Counted from the stretch's first letter, positions 34,861 through 46,429 are shown. The stretch is DNA of 64,000 nt from Amborella trichopoda (GCF_000471905.2 NW_006499207.1:711438-775437), one strand, 5' to 3'. Made by a program: numbers and translations. The notes: generated by a model not told the origin, from the letters alone.

Positions 34861-36440
34861 AATGAAGGTAGGTCTAGGGCCCGCTTCATCTTCAAGATTT
34901 ATTTTTTCAAGCTCATCAGCTGTGGCCTGACCACCTTCTTCTAATTCTTATGGAGCCTCTTGCAACTCTTCGTCGTTGTTTTCAGGGATATTTCGATTGA
35001 CCTCAAATGTAAAGACCCATGATCCTGACATCTCAGCCTCCGAAAGAGGCCCAGAGGGGATTATAATTTTTGCGTCTTTCCTATTTTGAGGAAGGGAAGG
35101 GTCTTCCATAAACAGCGGTTGTTTCTTGGACTGCCGGAGTTCGTCTTGGAGATCGCAAGGAATTTGGGATTTAATGATTGCAGTGCAAGAAGTATGCCGA
35201 TGCGAATCACTAGGCTTTTGAGCAACTATATGTAGTGTTTGGTCCATAAGGGTTGGTGCTTTCATGTGGCAAGTTTCCTGAGAGTAGAAACTTTGCCTCC
35301 TTGACTCTCTAAATCTCTGCTCAAAGTCAGTATCAAGTGGCCACTGGTTCTTTGGCTTCGATTTCTTGCGCTTCTTTGATGAAGGTGGCTCTGCCTTAGC
35401 TTTAGCTGCTAGGGCATCGGCAGCTGTTAAGAATCCTGATGCCTGTGCTAGGATCTTTCTCAATTGCTTCGACTGCCTCCTTCTTATATTGATTCCTTCG
35501 AATTCTCGGTCGAGAGCCTTGAACTCTGGCCATTTCAAGGTCGTACCTGATGAAGACATAAGAAAAAAAGAATGAGTAGCAGGAGAGGAAGATGTAGAAG
35601 GGGTAAAAAGTGGGGGAATTTTAAGGTCATTCCCTCATCAAACCGATCTGGGCAGTGTTTTACGTCATCACCAGAATTGGACGGGTGCAGGGGGTCCTTT
35701 ACGTCTTTCCCTTGCTTGGACCACTAGAGAGTGCTTTTAATGTCGTCACCCTCATCGAATATTTGCTGAGTGGAAGATGGCAGAGGGATGTCTCCTTGGC
35801 TGGATGAAGAAGGAAAAAGGATCACGTCGGAGATGAAGTTCAGCAAAGTTGGCAATGGAGAAAGGGGCCTGAAAAATTCTTGTGCGACTGTGGGTTGAGC
35901 GGTCATGTTTCTTCGGCGAGCAGCCCTTCGTGCCCATCTTTTTCTAGCTTTTTGAAGTGCTATTTGATTTGGCTTACTGGGTTCGTGATTAGCGTTGGCT
36001 TGGAGAACCGCTTCTCGCCTCAAAGACTTGAGTATGCTTCGGCCATGGTAGATCATCAATGGCTAGGAAATCGAGGGTTCTGCAGAGTCTGAGTCCTTGA
36101 TCGGAAGCTCTTGCCTTGTGAGATCTTCTTGCCCCAATGAGGAAGTGATTTGGGGATCACTTACGGGGAGGTTATAAAATTCTTGACACTCTTGCATCTT
36201 CTTTGCGAATATGATAAGGAAAGCTGTGCATTCTGACAAGTAATGACCTCTTATCAGATGATATTGACGCCAACGATCATCAGTCCCCAAAACAAGGCGA
36301 AGGGGTTGTCTTGCCTACTTTTGTGCGAATATGCCTTCCTGAAGCTTTATAATGACGAGGGTGTAAAGGATACCCAGCATTTCGTCCTCCTCTTGAATGG
36401 TTACGACATGGGAGGCCTCAGCTACTCTGAAGGCCTTCTT
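34861..36440 (-). pseudogene. Tat copy 2: region between gag and RT
   Basis: A 203-codon open piece (34948-35559) contains EFKALDREFEGINIRRRQSK and a basic KKRKKSKPKNQWP run. A 111-codon piece (35724-36059) has an Arg-rich RKRWARRAARRR stretch and a Pro/Ser-rich end. Both have partners in copy 1 in the same frame. I cannot assign a function; the family's protease would be expected here, and Ogre elements are known to carry an intron near the protease-RT border. Decayed. Confidence 0.5.
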
Positions 36441-36449
36441 TAAATCTTC

Positions 36450-38090
36450 AAGCTTTTCTAACCTTTTAGAATCAGGGCTTCAATGATATCCTTCAGCGTG
36501 CAGCAATCATTTGTGGGATGATTGATCCTCCGATGGTAGGCACAATAATTTGCCTGAGTGTCAAGGCTAGATTGCTTAGGGAACTTGGTTTTCAGAAGTT
36601 GGATCATATTCTGCTCCAATAATAACTGGAACAACGAAGGGACCCATTCCTTCATGAAGGGATAGACCTTATTCCTATGCCTGGTGAAATAATCACTCCT
36701 GTCTGGAGGTACCCGATTGTACAACTGTTGCTGTTTGCCAGCCTGGGGTGTTATCTTTGTCGTGCTTAACTCTTTAGAAAAGTTCAAAGTTTGGGAGGGA
36801 GCCTTCTTTTAATCAGTGACCATAATAGCTGCACTAATTACCACTTTCTGTTGGCTACTCCATGTGTTTTTCTGAGAGCCACCATTGCCCCTGTTGTTCA
36901 CTGAACTTGTAGATGGTTGTCGTGCCCCACCATGATGGCGTGACAAACTTTCTATGTGAACTGATTTAGAGATCAAGTCTAACATGGAGGTCGGATTAGA
37001 GGCCTCGACATGTAGAGTGATTTCAGGTCACATGTTCCGCACCCAAGTTTGGACAGCCTCCTTCTAGGGCATAGGATTAGGATGGTGGGAAGCCAAGTTT
37101 CTCCATCTTGATATGAATTGATCTACGAGGTCATCAGGGTTTTGAGTCAAGGTGAGAAGCTTGATGGTTTGAACTTCTCTCTTGACCTCATAGAAGCGTT
37201 GATAGAACAGCTTCTCCATCTCCTCCCATGTACGCATCGAGTTTGGAGGAATTTGGGCATACCACTGGAATCTTGGGCCATCAAGGGTCTTAAAAAATTA
37301 GTGGAATATGCCCCATGAAAGGGAGCAATATGCTGGTTTGGGGAGGTGGTTCCACTGAATAGAGGAAACTTTCCTTTCTTATAATTTGAGGGGAACGGAA
37401 CCTAATCAATATAGGAAGGATATGGTCTTTGATAAGGTGTCGCACCCTGTATGCCCAGAATTTGTCGGTTCTTTAGGCTATGGGTGATCATAGCATCAAT
37501 ATCTGACTGAGAAACTGGATGAGGGATAGAATTGTCCTGTGTGGTAAACAGAGGAGGTTGCTGTTGAGGTACACCATCAGAGTGATGGGAATTGACCTCA
37601 TGGTTAGCCGACTGGCATGCCACATCAATACGATCGATCTATTCCATCATTGCGTGCACCATATCCTCGAACTTGTTCATGCGATCCTCCAACGCATTGT
37701 TGGGCTCTTACGACCATTACGTTGACCGTTTCATTATAAGGGTCGACGTTAGTGGCAACAGAGGGTTTGTGAGCTTGACGGGTTGTATGTGGTAGGTCGT
37801 TCATTAAGGGGTCAGCATGCCTTAACTGAACTCGACTTTTGTACTGTAGATCACGTTTGGACCGGTTCTCGATGGTCTTGGGACCGTGGCTGAGGAGCAG
37901 TTCACGACGGTCATGGGATCGTGGCTGAGGAGTGGCTGGGTCTTTTTCTGCGACAGTAACCACAATACAGGGCTCATTGAGCTCTTCTTCAGGCTTCATC
38001 GGCTGAAGGGGGTAGAAGGGATTCAGGTGAAGAGGGTCATCAAAATTAGCTGTTTTGGCTGCCTTGGTCACCTCCCTAGTCAAAATTCAT
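36450..38090 (-). pseudogene. Tat copy 2: gag remnant
   Basis: N-terminal side (38083-37625) starts MTREVTKAAKTANFDDPLHL. Mid part near 37440-37210 reads PYQRPYPSYID, a typical Tat gag start of the capsid-like region, followed by FLRPL- and TWEEMEKLFYQRFY-type segments. Next comes LVDQFISRWRNLA, and near 36540-36460 a knuckle-like CAYHRRINHPTNDCCTLKD, the short CxxH type that the lineage uses. Gag packages element RNA. Decayed. Confidence 0.8.
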
Positions 38091-38094
38091 AGAC

Positions 38095-39122
38095 CTCTAA
38101 TGCATTTAACCTTGAGGTTTTGATGGACCTCGCGTCAAAACTGTGATCTAGGTTGTGACTGGTCAACTCTTCTCGCACAGGAGAGAGCTGTCTCCATCAG
38201 GTGTGGCAATGGATGAGGGCCAGGAACTGGAATCTTCTTGAGCCCGGGAGGATGGAGGACTCGATCTTCCCTGAGGTCCATGCCTTGAGCTCTCTTATGA
38301 GCTCCAGAGACATGATGAAATTGTTGAGGCTGCTTCTGGATGGTACTCTTGAGGAAAACCTTCGAGTACTAAGGTTGAAGGTGCTTGCTTGATGAAGGAG
38401 GAGCAGGCAGGAGAAGGGTCGACTCATGAGGAGGCCTGAGTTGGGGACGAGGGGACGTCTGAGATGGCGATGCGTGTGCATCTCTTGAAGAGGTCAAGAA
38501 CTACGAGCAGGTGTCTGTGAGAGAATAGGTGCAGGTTTGCCCCTTACAGGTGTGCTCGTGTGTGTATAGTAGAAGGACGAAGAGCTCGTCTCCTATGTAC
38601 TCGGGTTGGCCCAATATTGGCATTGCCCCGAGCAGTGAGGAGCACATGAGTGGCGTGCGCAGGATTTGGCCTTGGAAGGTTTGAACTTGAACACGGTCTC
38701 GAGACAAGGGAAGGGTTGCCCCGAGGTGTCACTTGAGTGGATGACCCACGAGCCTTGTGGTGTGTGTGAGTGGTGAAGACCGTGGGGTTTCCGCCTCGAT
38801 GTGTTGAGCATATAAGGATAGAGACCAATGGTGTAGAAATGTGGGGAGTAACCTTATGGCGACCCACATGAACAATGGCAAATTGCTTGCCTTTTGCAAA
38901 AAGGCATTGGGCAGCCTTTTGGTGTACCTCAGAAACACGATCGGCACGTGACTTGCCGGTGGCTAGGTGTGTGCTGTGTGGGGCAACATTAGTACTGCCA
39001 ATGTAAGGTGCCTTGGTGTAGATTTCATCAGAGCGAAGAGATGGGGAGTGATGGACCTTCAAGTCCCTCCTTACACCGGTCCAAGTTAAGACCTGGGAGC
39101 TAGACAAGGGGTCGTTGCTCAA
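38095..39122 (-). pseudogene. Tat copy 2: leader with ORF1-like region
   Basis: A 192-codon open piece (38544-39122) lies between the primer site and gag. It shares with the 224-codon piece of copy 4 (45394-46068) the collinear segments SQVLTW, LKVHHSPSL, GSTN-APHST, LATGKS and VTPHIS. Similarity at the protein level in the same frame in two diverged copies suggests that it once encoded a protein. Ogre elements are known to have an extra ORF1 of unknown function ahead of gag. Ser/Thr/His/Pro-rich; no domain recognised. 38095-38500 has nothing clear. Confidence 0.5.
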
Positions 39123-39316
39123 GAGGATGGTCAGGAACGAAGTTGAAGGACCTTGTTCCCTGGGGACACTCGCGAATAAGGGGATAAGAAAAATCTTCGC
39201 TCTGGATAAATGGGTTACAAAACCCTGCAGCTATAAGTGAATATGAAAATAGAATGAAAATAGATAATAAAATAAGAGACTAGCCAAACAAGAACGATCC
39301 AACTAAGAGGTAGTAA

Positions 39317-39336
39317 TTCCCTAGTGGAGTTGCTAA
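39317..39336 (-). promoter_or_regulatory. Primer binding site, tRNA-Arg type (copy 2)
   Basis: On the minus strand TTAGCAACTCCACTAGGGA follows the LTR end after two bases (GC). From memory, plant tRNA-Arg(ACG) ends ATCCCCAGTGGAGTCG plus CCA, so the expected site is TGGCGACTCCACTGGGGA; the match is good but not perfect. Arg-tRNA priming is a mark of Ogre. Confidence 0.7.
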
Positions 39337-39338
39337 GC

Positions 39339-39575
39339 TGGTTAGGTGCCTCAATCTTGGCCTCCGAACCTAGAGGATCAGGCGGCACACGCCTTGGGTT
39401 TTAGGGGAGACCCGAAAGTTGGCAGGCAACCTTATGAGGTCCTTGGAAACATTTTTACTCATTCTTAGACTATTCTGAGACTATAAAAAATTCCACATGT
39501 GAATCAGGATTTTATTGACCTGGCTTCTGTTTATTCATGCTGAGGATACAAGGTGACGAAAATTACCTTCAAACA
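39339..39575 (-). mobile_element. Tat copy 2: 5' LTR, short form
   Basis: On the minus strand the right edge starts TGTTTGAAGGTAATTTTC (39575) and the left edge ends GGCACCTAACCA (39339), so both LTR termini are present within only about 237 bp, against about 3.5-3.8 kb for the LTRs at 4007 and 41548. It adjoins a well-kept primer site. Confidence 0.65.
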
Positions 39576-41547
39576 CATGCTCGACGGTTATATGGAACAC
39601 ACGCATCGGTAAAATGAGTGAGGAGGCTCTCATGGCAATGAAGGGAGGACATTCATGGCGGTTAAACGATGTGCGGCGGTGATGACACTCGCGACGTGGA
39701 GACGCACGTGTGACGGTGAAGACACTCGCGTTGGATGCCACCTGCGTCAGTTGAGAGAGAAAACACGCGCGGCGGTGAAGGGAACACACTCACAGCGGCT
39801 GAGCAAGACAAAACACACAGGGTGGGGAAGACACCCGCCACGGCTAAAGACACTCGCGGTTTGACATACGCGACGGTTAACACTCACGATAGAAGACACC
39901 CGCGGATGTTGACAATTATGGTGCCCACGTGTAAGACAGTTACGGCAGCTTGTCGAGGCCTCGTGGTTCAGGCATTTAGCTCGACCCGACCCATTATCTC
40001 TTGGCCTTATTTATGCATGTCGCCTTTTCTTTTCCTAAAATGTCTCTGGACGTTTTTTAAATGACGCACGAGTTCTTTGTGGACTCGTGAGTCTTTTTCA
40101 TTTTTTGAGGGGCAATCTATGGGACACCTTGATTATAAAAAGGGGAAAACCTCTTTTTACCCTCTTCTTATATACCCCAGCAAAACTTAAGCACCCATGA
40201 GAAGAATCCGGCAAGGTAAAAGCAGGAGGCTTTGCAAGGTTTACCGATGAGATTCGGAGCTATTCCAGCAAAGAGAGATGTTTCAAATGGGTTTTTAGGC
40301 TACCACAGGGAGGTTATGGGTGGCTTTTCGAGGGGTTTCGATGCTTCTCATTGTTGGTTGCAGTGGTATCCGGGGTCCGCAAGGGTTGTTTCATTGGCTG
40401 GAAGTTTTTTGGCAGGGTATCTTGCAGAGGAGAAGAAGGGTTGCAGTTAGGCGAGGGGTCGCCGGGAAGCAAGTGGCTGTTAGGTTTCTGACCACACGCG
40501 TGAAGGGGAAGACGTGTAGTGTACGTTGGTTGAAGGGGCGGTGGTTACAAGTCGCATGTGTGATATCTCACACATGTGAAAGACGTATAGATGGGACTTG
40601 TACGGGGGTGACACATGAGGCAGTAGCACCCTCAGCAGCTTAAACACCCGTGGCAGCTAAACACATGCGGCAGCTAAATACTCACAGTAGCTACATTCAA
40701 GCACCACACTCTCGCAGTTAATTGCTCCTTCTTATCGTTCATGGTAGCTCCTATTTGACATGGACGATGACCTGTGTTTGTCACGCGCGGTGGCTTGTGT
40801 GATGACAGTCGCGGTGAGTTCAAATAAACATGCCCGATGGCATCAATCAACACACCCGGCAACTTTAGTTAACACGCCCGGAGGCTTGAATTGACACACC
40901 CATCGGTTTTCCTTCTCGACACGCATGGCGACTTCTACAAGATAGGCACTCACAATGTCAGGGATGTTAAGAAAGATTTTGCCTCGACCAAGGGAGCTCA
41001 AGACTGACCACTTTACAGGTGTCATCTTAACTAGAGGAAGTCCAATTTGGCTCACAGAGCCTTCTTGCAAGCCTCGATGGCCCCACAACATCACTTATGC
41101 GAGCGAGTCTGCTCGTTTCTGTGTTCGGGAGGATGCTTATGAGAATCCTCGTCCAGGAGAGAACATGATCCCCCTCTTTCATTTCCTTCACAGGGATATC
41201 GCATCGGGTGAAAGCCTGCCTACCCTTGGGAAGAGGATGGCCCAAACTGAGGGACTAACATGGTCTTTTGCAGGGCTTCAAATACAGGGGGAGCATCAGT
41301 TTTTAAAGTGGTACAACCCTTGGACTTTACATGTGTTGTGTTCAGATGTGAGCATATTGACGGTTTCATCCTTGGCAGCAGCAGTCCAATGCTCGACAGG
41401 ATAGTTTGATCGCTGTCCCAATACCATGAAGGCATTAATGGAGACTTGGAGTCATGCTAGCAACACATGCCACTTCAGTTATGAAAAAGCAAGGATTTCT
41501 TTGCTAGACCTGCACTTTGTTGGTGGCCTACTGCTGATGGGGGCCAT
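39576..41547 (-). mobile_element. Third piece of Tat 3' non-coding region, with unassigned DNA
   Basis: 39590-39925 is an array of GCGGTTAA/ACACTCGCG units. 39990-40450 aligns with the TATA-bearing block and following sequence of copies 1 and 2 (GATTATAAAAAGGGG at 40131-40145). 40610-40935 is a second array (GCAGCTAAACACA, ACACCCGGC types). The order array, TATA block, array is the same as at 19385-20645 and 29040-30780. From about 40960 to 41547 I see no match to other parts of the window and no recognisable domain on either strand. Confidence 0.6.
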
Positions 41548-43499
41548 TATTTGAAGACATTTTTCAGCACCTTGGTCCTTGATGCGGAATAAAAAGAGAA
41601 GCCAGTCAATAAAACCTGAATTGCAGTTGAATTCTCGACAGTCTCAAAATTCCCCAGAGCAAGTGCAAATATTCATAAGGAATTAAAAAGACCACCTGCC
41701 AAGTTTTGTCCCAATCTGACATGTCTAAGGCAGTGTTGAAAAAGAAAAAATTTCAAAAAACTCAGTCTCTAACATCTTGAAACAGACCCTGTAACTAGAA
41801 CTCTAATTTCAGTGGGTCAAATGGTTGTGGGACGACTGTCATTGAATGTGGCACGGTCGAAAACCCTTATGGGTCAAGTTTCGGCTTAATCGGGAGCTCC
41901 AGGAGCAAGTTTTGGGTAAAAGACTAAAAAGCGGTAGGCCGTACACTATTCCCGTGCTCCCTCCCTGCACCAAATCACCATTAATGGTGGCTGTTTTTAC
42001 GGTCTTGGGCAGTGATTTTCAGAAGCCATATCTCACCTGTCTCGAGTTGAATCGCGCTCAATATTTGTGAGCGTGTTCGTCTCGTGAAGACAAACATTTC
42101 AATATGTGGCATGCCCCGTGATGACGCCCGAGCATGGAGAAAAGCTAGAGAGAAATTGCGGATTCGTGAAGAAAGTTCCAGGAAAATTAGCAACAATACA
42201 CCTTGCTCGAGCGGCTATATCATGGCGCTCTCATAACGGATCTATGTGAGAGAAGTTCCACTACGTGCGTAGGTTTAGGGCTATCCTAGGTCTGAACGGT
42301 CAGATTTCACACACAAAGGCATCAAAGCTGCTGTAAGTTCTGGCCGCCAGAATTCAGATTCCGGTTAAAACCCAAACGATGCAAAATCTTCGTCCGGGCA
42401 CGAATCAAGCTACATTTTTTGCCACGCGATCGTGATGGTATACTCAATGCAATACAATGAAGAAATCATGGAAAAACATCAAGAAACGAGCATACTATCA
42501 ATCGGAAGTTTTCAAGATTCACTCGAATTTCAAGTCGCATGATCGTGGCTTAAAAATATAATATGTGGCTCGAAATTGGCATCAAATCGACCATCATGAC
42601 GAGCCGTACAAGAAAGTAATTATCTTTTGATGAAATGGGTGTCGGAGCAACCCGAAATCGGTCATGGAAGATCACGCACGTTCTAGGGCAGCAGTGGGGA
42701 CTGTTTTGAAATTCCATGTATTGTTAGGCAGGGGCAAAACAATCATTTTGCACCCATTTTGAGAATTTCTTTTAATTCAGTTAAATCTTAATTTTTAGCA
42801 ATTATGGTAAATTTTGATAATTCCACCGATGTTTGGGCAAAAAGTTTAATGTATCACGTGATATCATTATACAAGGGACCCCCTTTGCTTAATAAATTTT
42901 CCATCTTTTTCATTCTTCGATCAGGTTTTGAGAGAGCGAGGAGGGAGAGAGAAACTTTTGGGTTGGTACCCCAGGGCTTAAGGTAAATTTCTTTCTCACT
43001 CTTTTCATCTCTTTATCTCTCTTCTCTCTCTTCTCTCTCTTTGTCTCTCCTCTTTCACAGACGACATAACTCCATCGCTGTCTGTGTTTCACTCTTTTTC
43101 TCTTCTTCCCTCTTTCCTTCGCTTGTGGTCTCATATGACCACAACTCTCCTCTTCCCTCTTCTGTGTGATCACTCATGACCATAACCTTCCCCACTTTCT
43201 CCTTGTAGTTTAGCATGACCATAATTTCTCTCTTTTATTATTCTTTTATCCCCTACACGTCCATCTGCTTCCTATACACCCTCGGGTCCACCTCCTCTTT
43301 CTTTCTCTAGTCGTCCCTCCGTTCCCTTTCTCTTCTTTTTCTGTGCACCTTCACATTACCCCCCTTTGTGCACCCTCGTGTTCTTTTTTCCTTCTCACTT
43401 TTTGTGGTCCCACGCGACGACCATTCCCCCTAACGCCGCCCATGAATATAATTCCATCGTCGCACGTGAACATAACCTGTCGTCACACGTGAACCTCTA

Positions 43500-43680
43500 T
43501 CTATCCGCGCTTGAACCTTTACCCAGCGCCGTGTGCGACCAACCACCACCCAACACCGTGTGTGACCGACCTCCACGCATCGCCGTGTGCGACCAACCTC
43601 TTCCCATCGCCGTTTGCAACCCAACCTCTTCCCATCGCCGTGCGCGACCGAAGTCCATCGCAGTCCGCGATCACCATCTC
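43500..43680 (+). repeat. About 37-bp tandem repeat in Tat leader
   Basis: Four to five units of GCCGTGTGCGACCAACC with a CTTCCCATC or CACCCAACA link. It takes the place of the 54-bp hairpin array of the LTR at 4007. A frame through it encodes a Pro/His/Cys-rich repeat that is compositional. Confidence 0.75.
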
Positions 43681-43859
43681 CTTCATCGCAGCCACCACTC
43701 ATGAACTCTCTGTTACTCCCACCCCTTTTTTTTCGTTGTTTTCTTTTCGCGTCAAGTTTTCGTGACTTTCATTTTGTCTCATCCTCTCACGTAAAACCCA
43801 ATAGTGAGCTAGCTCCTCACGCTTCTTTCTCTCTCTAAACGTCCAAACGAAATCTACTT

Positions 43860-44465
43860 ATCCCTTTCGCTTCTTTCTTTTCGTTTGGAGTACTCATTAG
43901 CTTCGTTTTCATCCAAACTTTCGTCCAAGTAACCCAACAAAAACTCTCTCTGTAAACTAAATCTATTCCTTTTTCTTATTCATTGTTATCCTCTTCTATT
44001 CACATCATACCCAATAGTCTAATGGTAAACCTTCCCCCTCTACCGATTTACTGTTTTTTTTTTATTATTTCATTTTTGCTTAACCTAATCCATTTATATT
44101 ATACTAACTTACGTTCATTCTATTTCTTCTACTTCATTCATTTCAGCTTAATCTTTCCAATCCTATTTTATTTTATTTACCTTATTGATTTTATTATCTT
44201 ATCCAATTTTATCTAATTCCATTTTAATTATTTATTTTCTTTATTTCATTTACCTCTTTTATTTTATTTATTCCATCGTATTTTATTTCATTTTCTTTTA
44301 CCCCTTTTATTTTGTTATCCTTTACTTCATTTTATTTTCATTCCATCTTCTAATTCCATTTTATTTAATTCATCTCTTTCATTTTCATTTCATCTCATTC
44401 TCTATTAATTTCATTCCACCATCACTTTTATTTTCACTTTCGTCTCTTTTTATTTTGAAGACCTA
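43860..44465 (+). repeat. T-rich, G-poor low-complexity tract in Tat leader
   Basis: About 600 bp made almost entirely of T, C and A with very few G on the plus strand, in TTTTATTT and TTCATTTTA words. The long Phe/Ile/Leu frames here are by-products. Confidence 0.8.
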
Positions 44466-44559
44466 GCGAGAGTCACGCTAGTCTTCACCTCTTCTCTTTC
44501 TCTCCATCGCTTGTTTGACCAGATGGCAGGCTGAGTCTTGTGCTCGCGCTTTTCTCGTC

Positions 44560-44870
44560 GTCGAGCAGCATTGCCGCCGTGTTGGTTTGAGTTACTGTGC
44601 CCGTGTTGCTGCCACGTCAGACTAGCCATTGCGCCAGAGTAGCCATCGTGCTAGTTCTGTCATCGGGCAGTATTACCGCCGTGCCGGTCTAAGTTACCGT
44701 GCTCGTCTTGCTGCCACATCAGACTAGACATTATGCGAAGCTGGTCGGTGTTGATTCTGTCGTGGAGTAGTATTGCCACCGTGCCAGTCTGAGTTACCAT
44801 GCCCGTCTTACTGGCCCGTCAAGCCAATCACCGTACTGGTCTAGCCACTGTGCCAGCCTAGCTATCTCTT
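44560..44870 (+). repeat. About 100-bp tandem repeat in Tat leader, three copies
   Basis: Units start near 44571, 44673 and 44773 with TTGCCGCCGTG-type sequence, then GAGTTACTGTGCCCGT and TTGCTGCCACGTCAGACTAG. Confidence 0.75.
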
Positions 44871-45199
44871 TGCTTCTCTCATTCTTTACGGTAAAATATA
44901 TACCGAGGTCCCTTGTCTAGAAGATGCTGTGAGGCTGTCGAATTGACACGAATTCTCGTGTGTTATTTTTCCATTTCTTCCTTGAGTACACACACACGTG
45001 TGTGCTCGCCCTATAATAAGGTGGGGGCTTATGCCCCACTCGTCAATACTTTTAATGTGTGTGTGTGTGTGTGTTTGCAGGAAAGGATAAACAGGTCAAG
45101 AGAGGCAATTCCAAACCAGCCATAGGCTAGAGGTTCTTTCCAATGTGATCTCAGAGGGCGCCCACGTGAGCCAGCCCAGGTCTCTCATAGACCCACGTG

Positions 45200-45207
45200 A
45201 GGTAAGT
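45200..45207 (+). promoter_or_regulatory. Candidate 5' splice site in Tat U5 (copy 4)
   Basis: AGGTAAGT in the context CACGTGAGGTAAGTCC, matching 7325-7332. Confidence 0.4.
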
Positions 45208-45362
45208 CCCATCTCAAGACCCTAATTCCTCTCTTACCGGTTGGTACTTCTGCCCACGTCTTGTTTATGTGGTTCCCGAGAGAGCGATCTCAGGTCCCGA
45301 GTCCATTTCGAACCCGGAACCATAACCTGATCCAGAGGACGAGATCGAAGCACCTAACCAGC

Positions 45363-45382
45363 TTGACGACTCAACTAGGGAC
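45363..45382 (+). promoter_or_regulatory. Primer binding site, tRNA-Arg type (copy 4)
   Basis: TTGACGACTCAACTAGGGAC, two bases after the LTR end. Compatible with the Arg-tRNA site of Ogre with a few changes. Confidence 0.7.
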
Positions 45383-45393
45383 ACGCTACCCCA

Positions 45394-46400
45394 TTGTTGG
45401 ATCGCTCTTGTTTGACCTTCCTTTCCTTTCACTCCTGCTCACTATATACACACCTGTCTTCGGGGTTGCTTAACCCCTTCATCCGAGTCGGGGCTTTCAT
45501 AATCCCCGTACTTGTGAGTCTTCATCGGGAACAGGTTCCACGAACCTCGTTCCCGACCTTTCTCTTGAGCGTTGACCCTGTGTCACGCTCTCAAGTCATC
45601 ACCTGGAAAGAGGTGATGAACTTAAAAGTCCATCGCTCCCTATCTCCTTGCAATGGTGGACCCTCTGTCAACGCACCCTGCATTGGTGGCACATATGCCA
45701 CCACACATAGCAGGCACCCTGCTACCGGCAACTCACTTGCCGGTCTCACAGCTCGGGGCAGCCCGGAGGCCGCCCCTTCCACTTCTGCGACTGGCAGTTC
45801 ATTTGTCGTTGCTCCTGCGGGTTGCCGCGAGGCTACCCCCCATTCTATATCGTTGCGGACCCCTGAAACAGGATGCTCGACACCAAGAGGAGGTGGCTCT
45901 GAAGCCACCACCTCACACACACCCACCCAAGCTATTGGATCATCCAATCTAGCTACACTTCAGGGCAACCTTCAGGTTATCTCGGGACACTATCAGGGTT
46001 CGGGTCTTCTTGAACCTAGCCTTACATCGTACCACTTGAGGCAACATGTTCGACTCTTCTGGGACTAGGCCTTGCACACCCCTTGCATGTGCACTGCATC
46101 GCTAGGGGCAGCCTTGTTGTTGCGTTTGCCCGAGCACATGAGGGGGAACCTCCTAGTACCCCCTCCCAGCACTCACTCTGTGAGGGCTGGTCACATTGGT
46201 ATTCCATCACACACAGAGGCTCATGGCACTGAGCCTCTCAAGGCAAGACATGGTACTCGAGCTCGGGTTGACCCCCCAGGTCCCCTGAAGTTCTTTTGCA
46301 TGGGGGGCACACACGCTAATACCCCCGCCGGCACGGAGCATATCTTTGCACTGTGCATACATGCATGGATCTAGCAGTCCACCCGGTTCCAAGGGTAATC
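45394..46400 (+). pseudogene. Tat copy 4: ORF1-like region
   Basis: A 224-codon open piece (45394-46068) includes VITWKEVMNLKVHRSLSP, ATTHSRHPATGNSLAG and REATPHSISLRTPE, collinear with copy 2. It is Ser/Thr/Ala/Pro-rich, and no domain is recognised. Its 5' end begins almost at the primer site, so the true start is uncertain. The tail to 46400 keeps a similar composition with PGPLKFF- and GTHANTPAG-like pieces. Confidence 0.5.
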
Positions 46401-46429
46401 ACGTGAATGGATTGGAAGAACAGTTCCCC

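Larger units (their letters stand above)
41548..45360 (+). mobile_element. Tat copy 4: 5' LTR, about 3.8 kb
   Basis: Starts near 41548 (TATTTGAAGACATTTTTC; the first dinucleotide has drifted from TG) and ends CACCTAACCA, two bases before a primer site. U3 to about 42850; GAGAGAGAAACTTTTGGG block near 42945; AGGTAAATTT near 42980; pyrimidine-rich leader from 42990. The leader holds a vestigial hairpin unit (43060-43090), a 37-bp repeat (43500-43680), a T-rich G-poor tract (43860-44465), a 100-bp repeat (44560-44870) and the shared U5 end block (45080-45360) with the donor-like AGGTAAGT. It is the most complete Tat LTR here. Confidence 0.8.

Noticed and set aside
40960-41547. Frames of 149 and 72 codons as a possible host gene exon
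   Set aside because: Two strands are open in overlapping frames, no domain or splice structure is evident, and the stretch is wedged between Tat pieces; left unassigned.
43366-43838. Pro/His/Cys-rich frames as a small secreted-protein gene
   Set aside because: They run through a 37-bp DNA repeat inside an LTR leader, and several overlapping frames are equally open.
43983-44466. Phe/Ile/Leu-rich frames as membrane proteins
   Set aside because: The tract is T-rich and G-poor, so hydrophobic codons and absence of stops follow from composition.
45055-45076. (GT)n run, with (AC)n runs at 8949 and 27541, as independent microsatellites of interest
   Set aside because: The first two are the same part of the Tat U5 in opposite orientation, and the third is a short run inside a Tekay LTR; nothing further is indicated.
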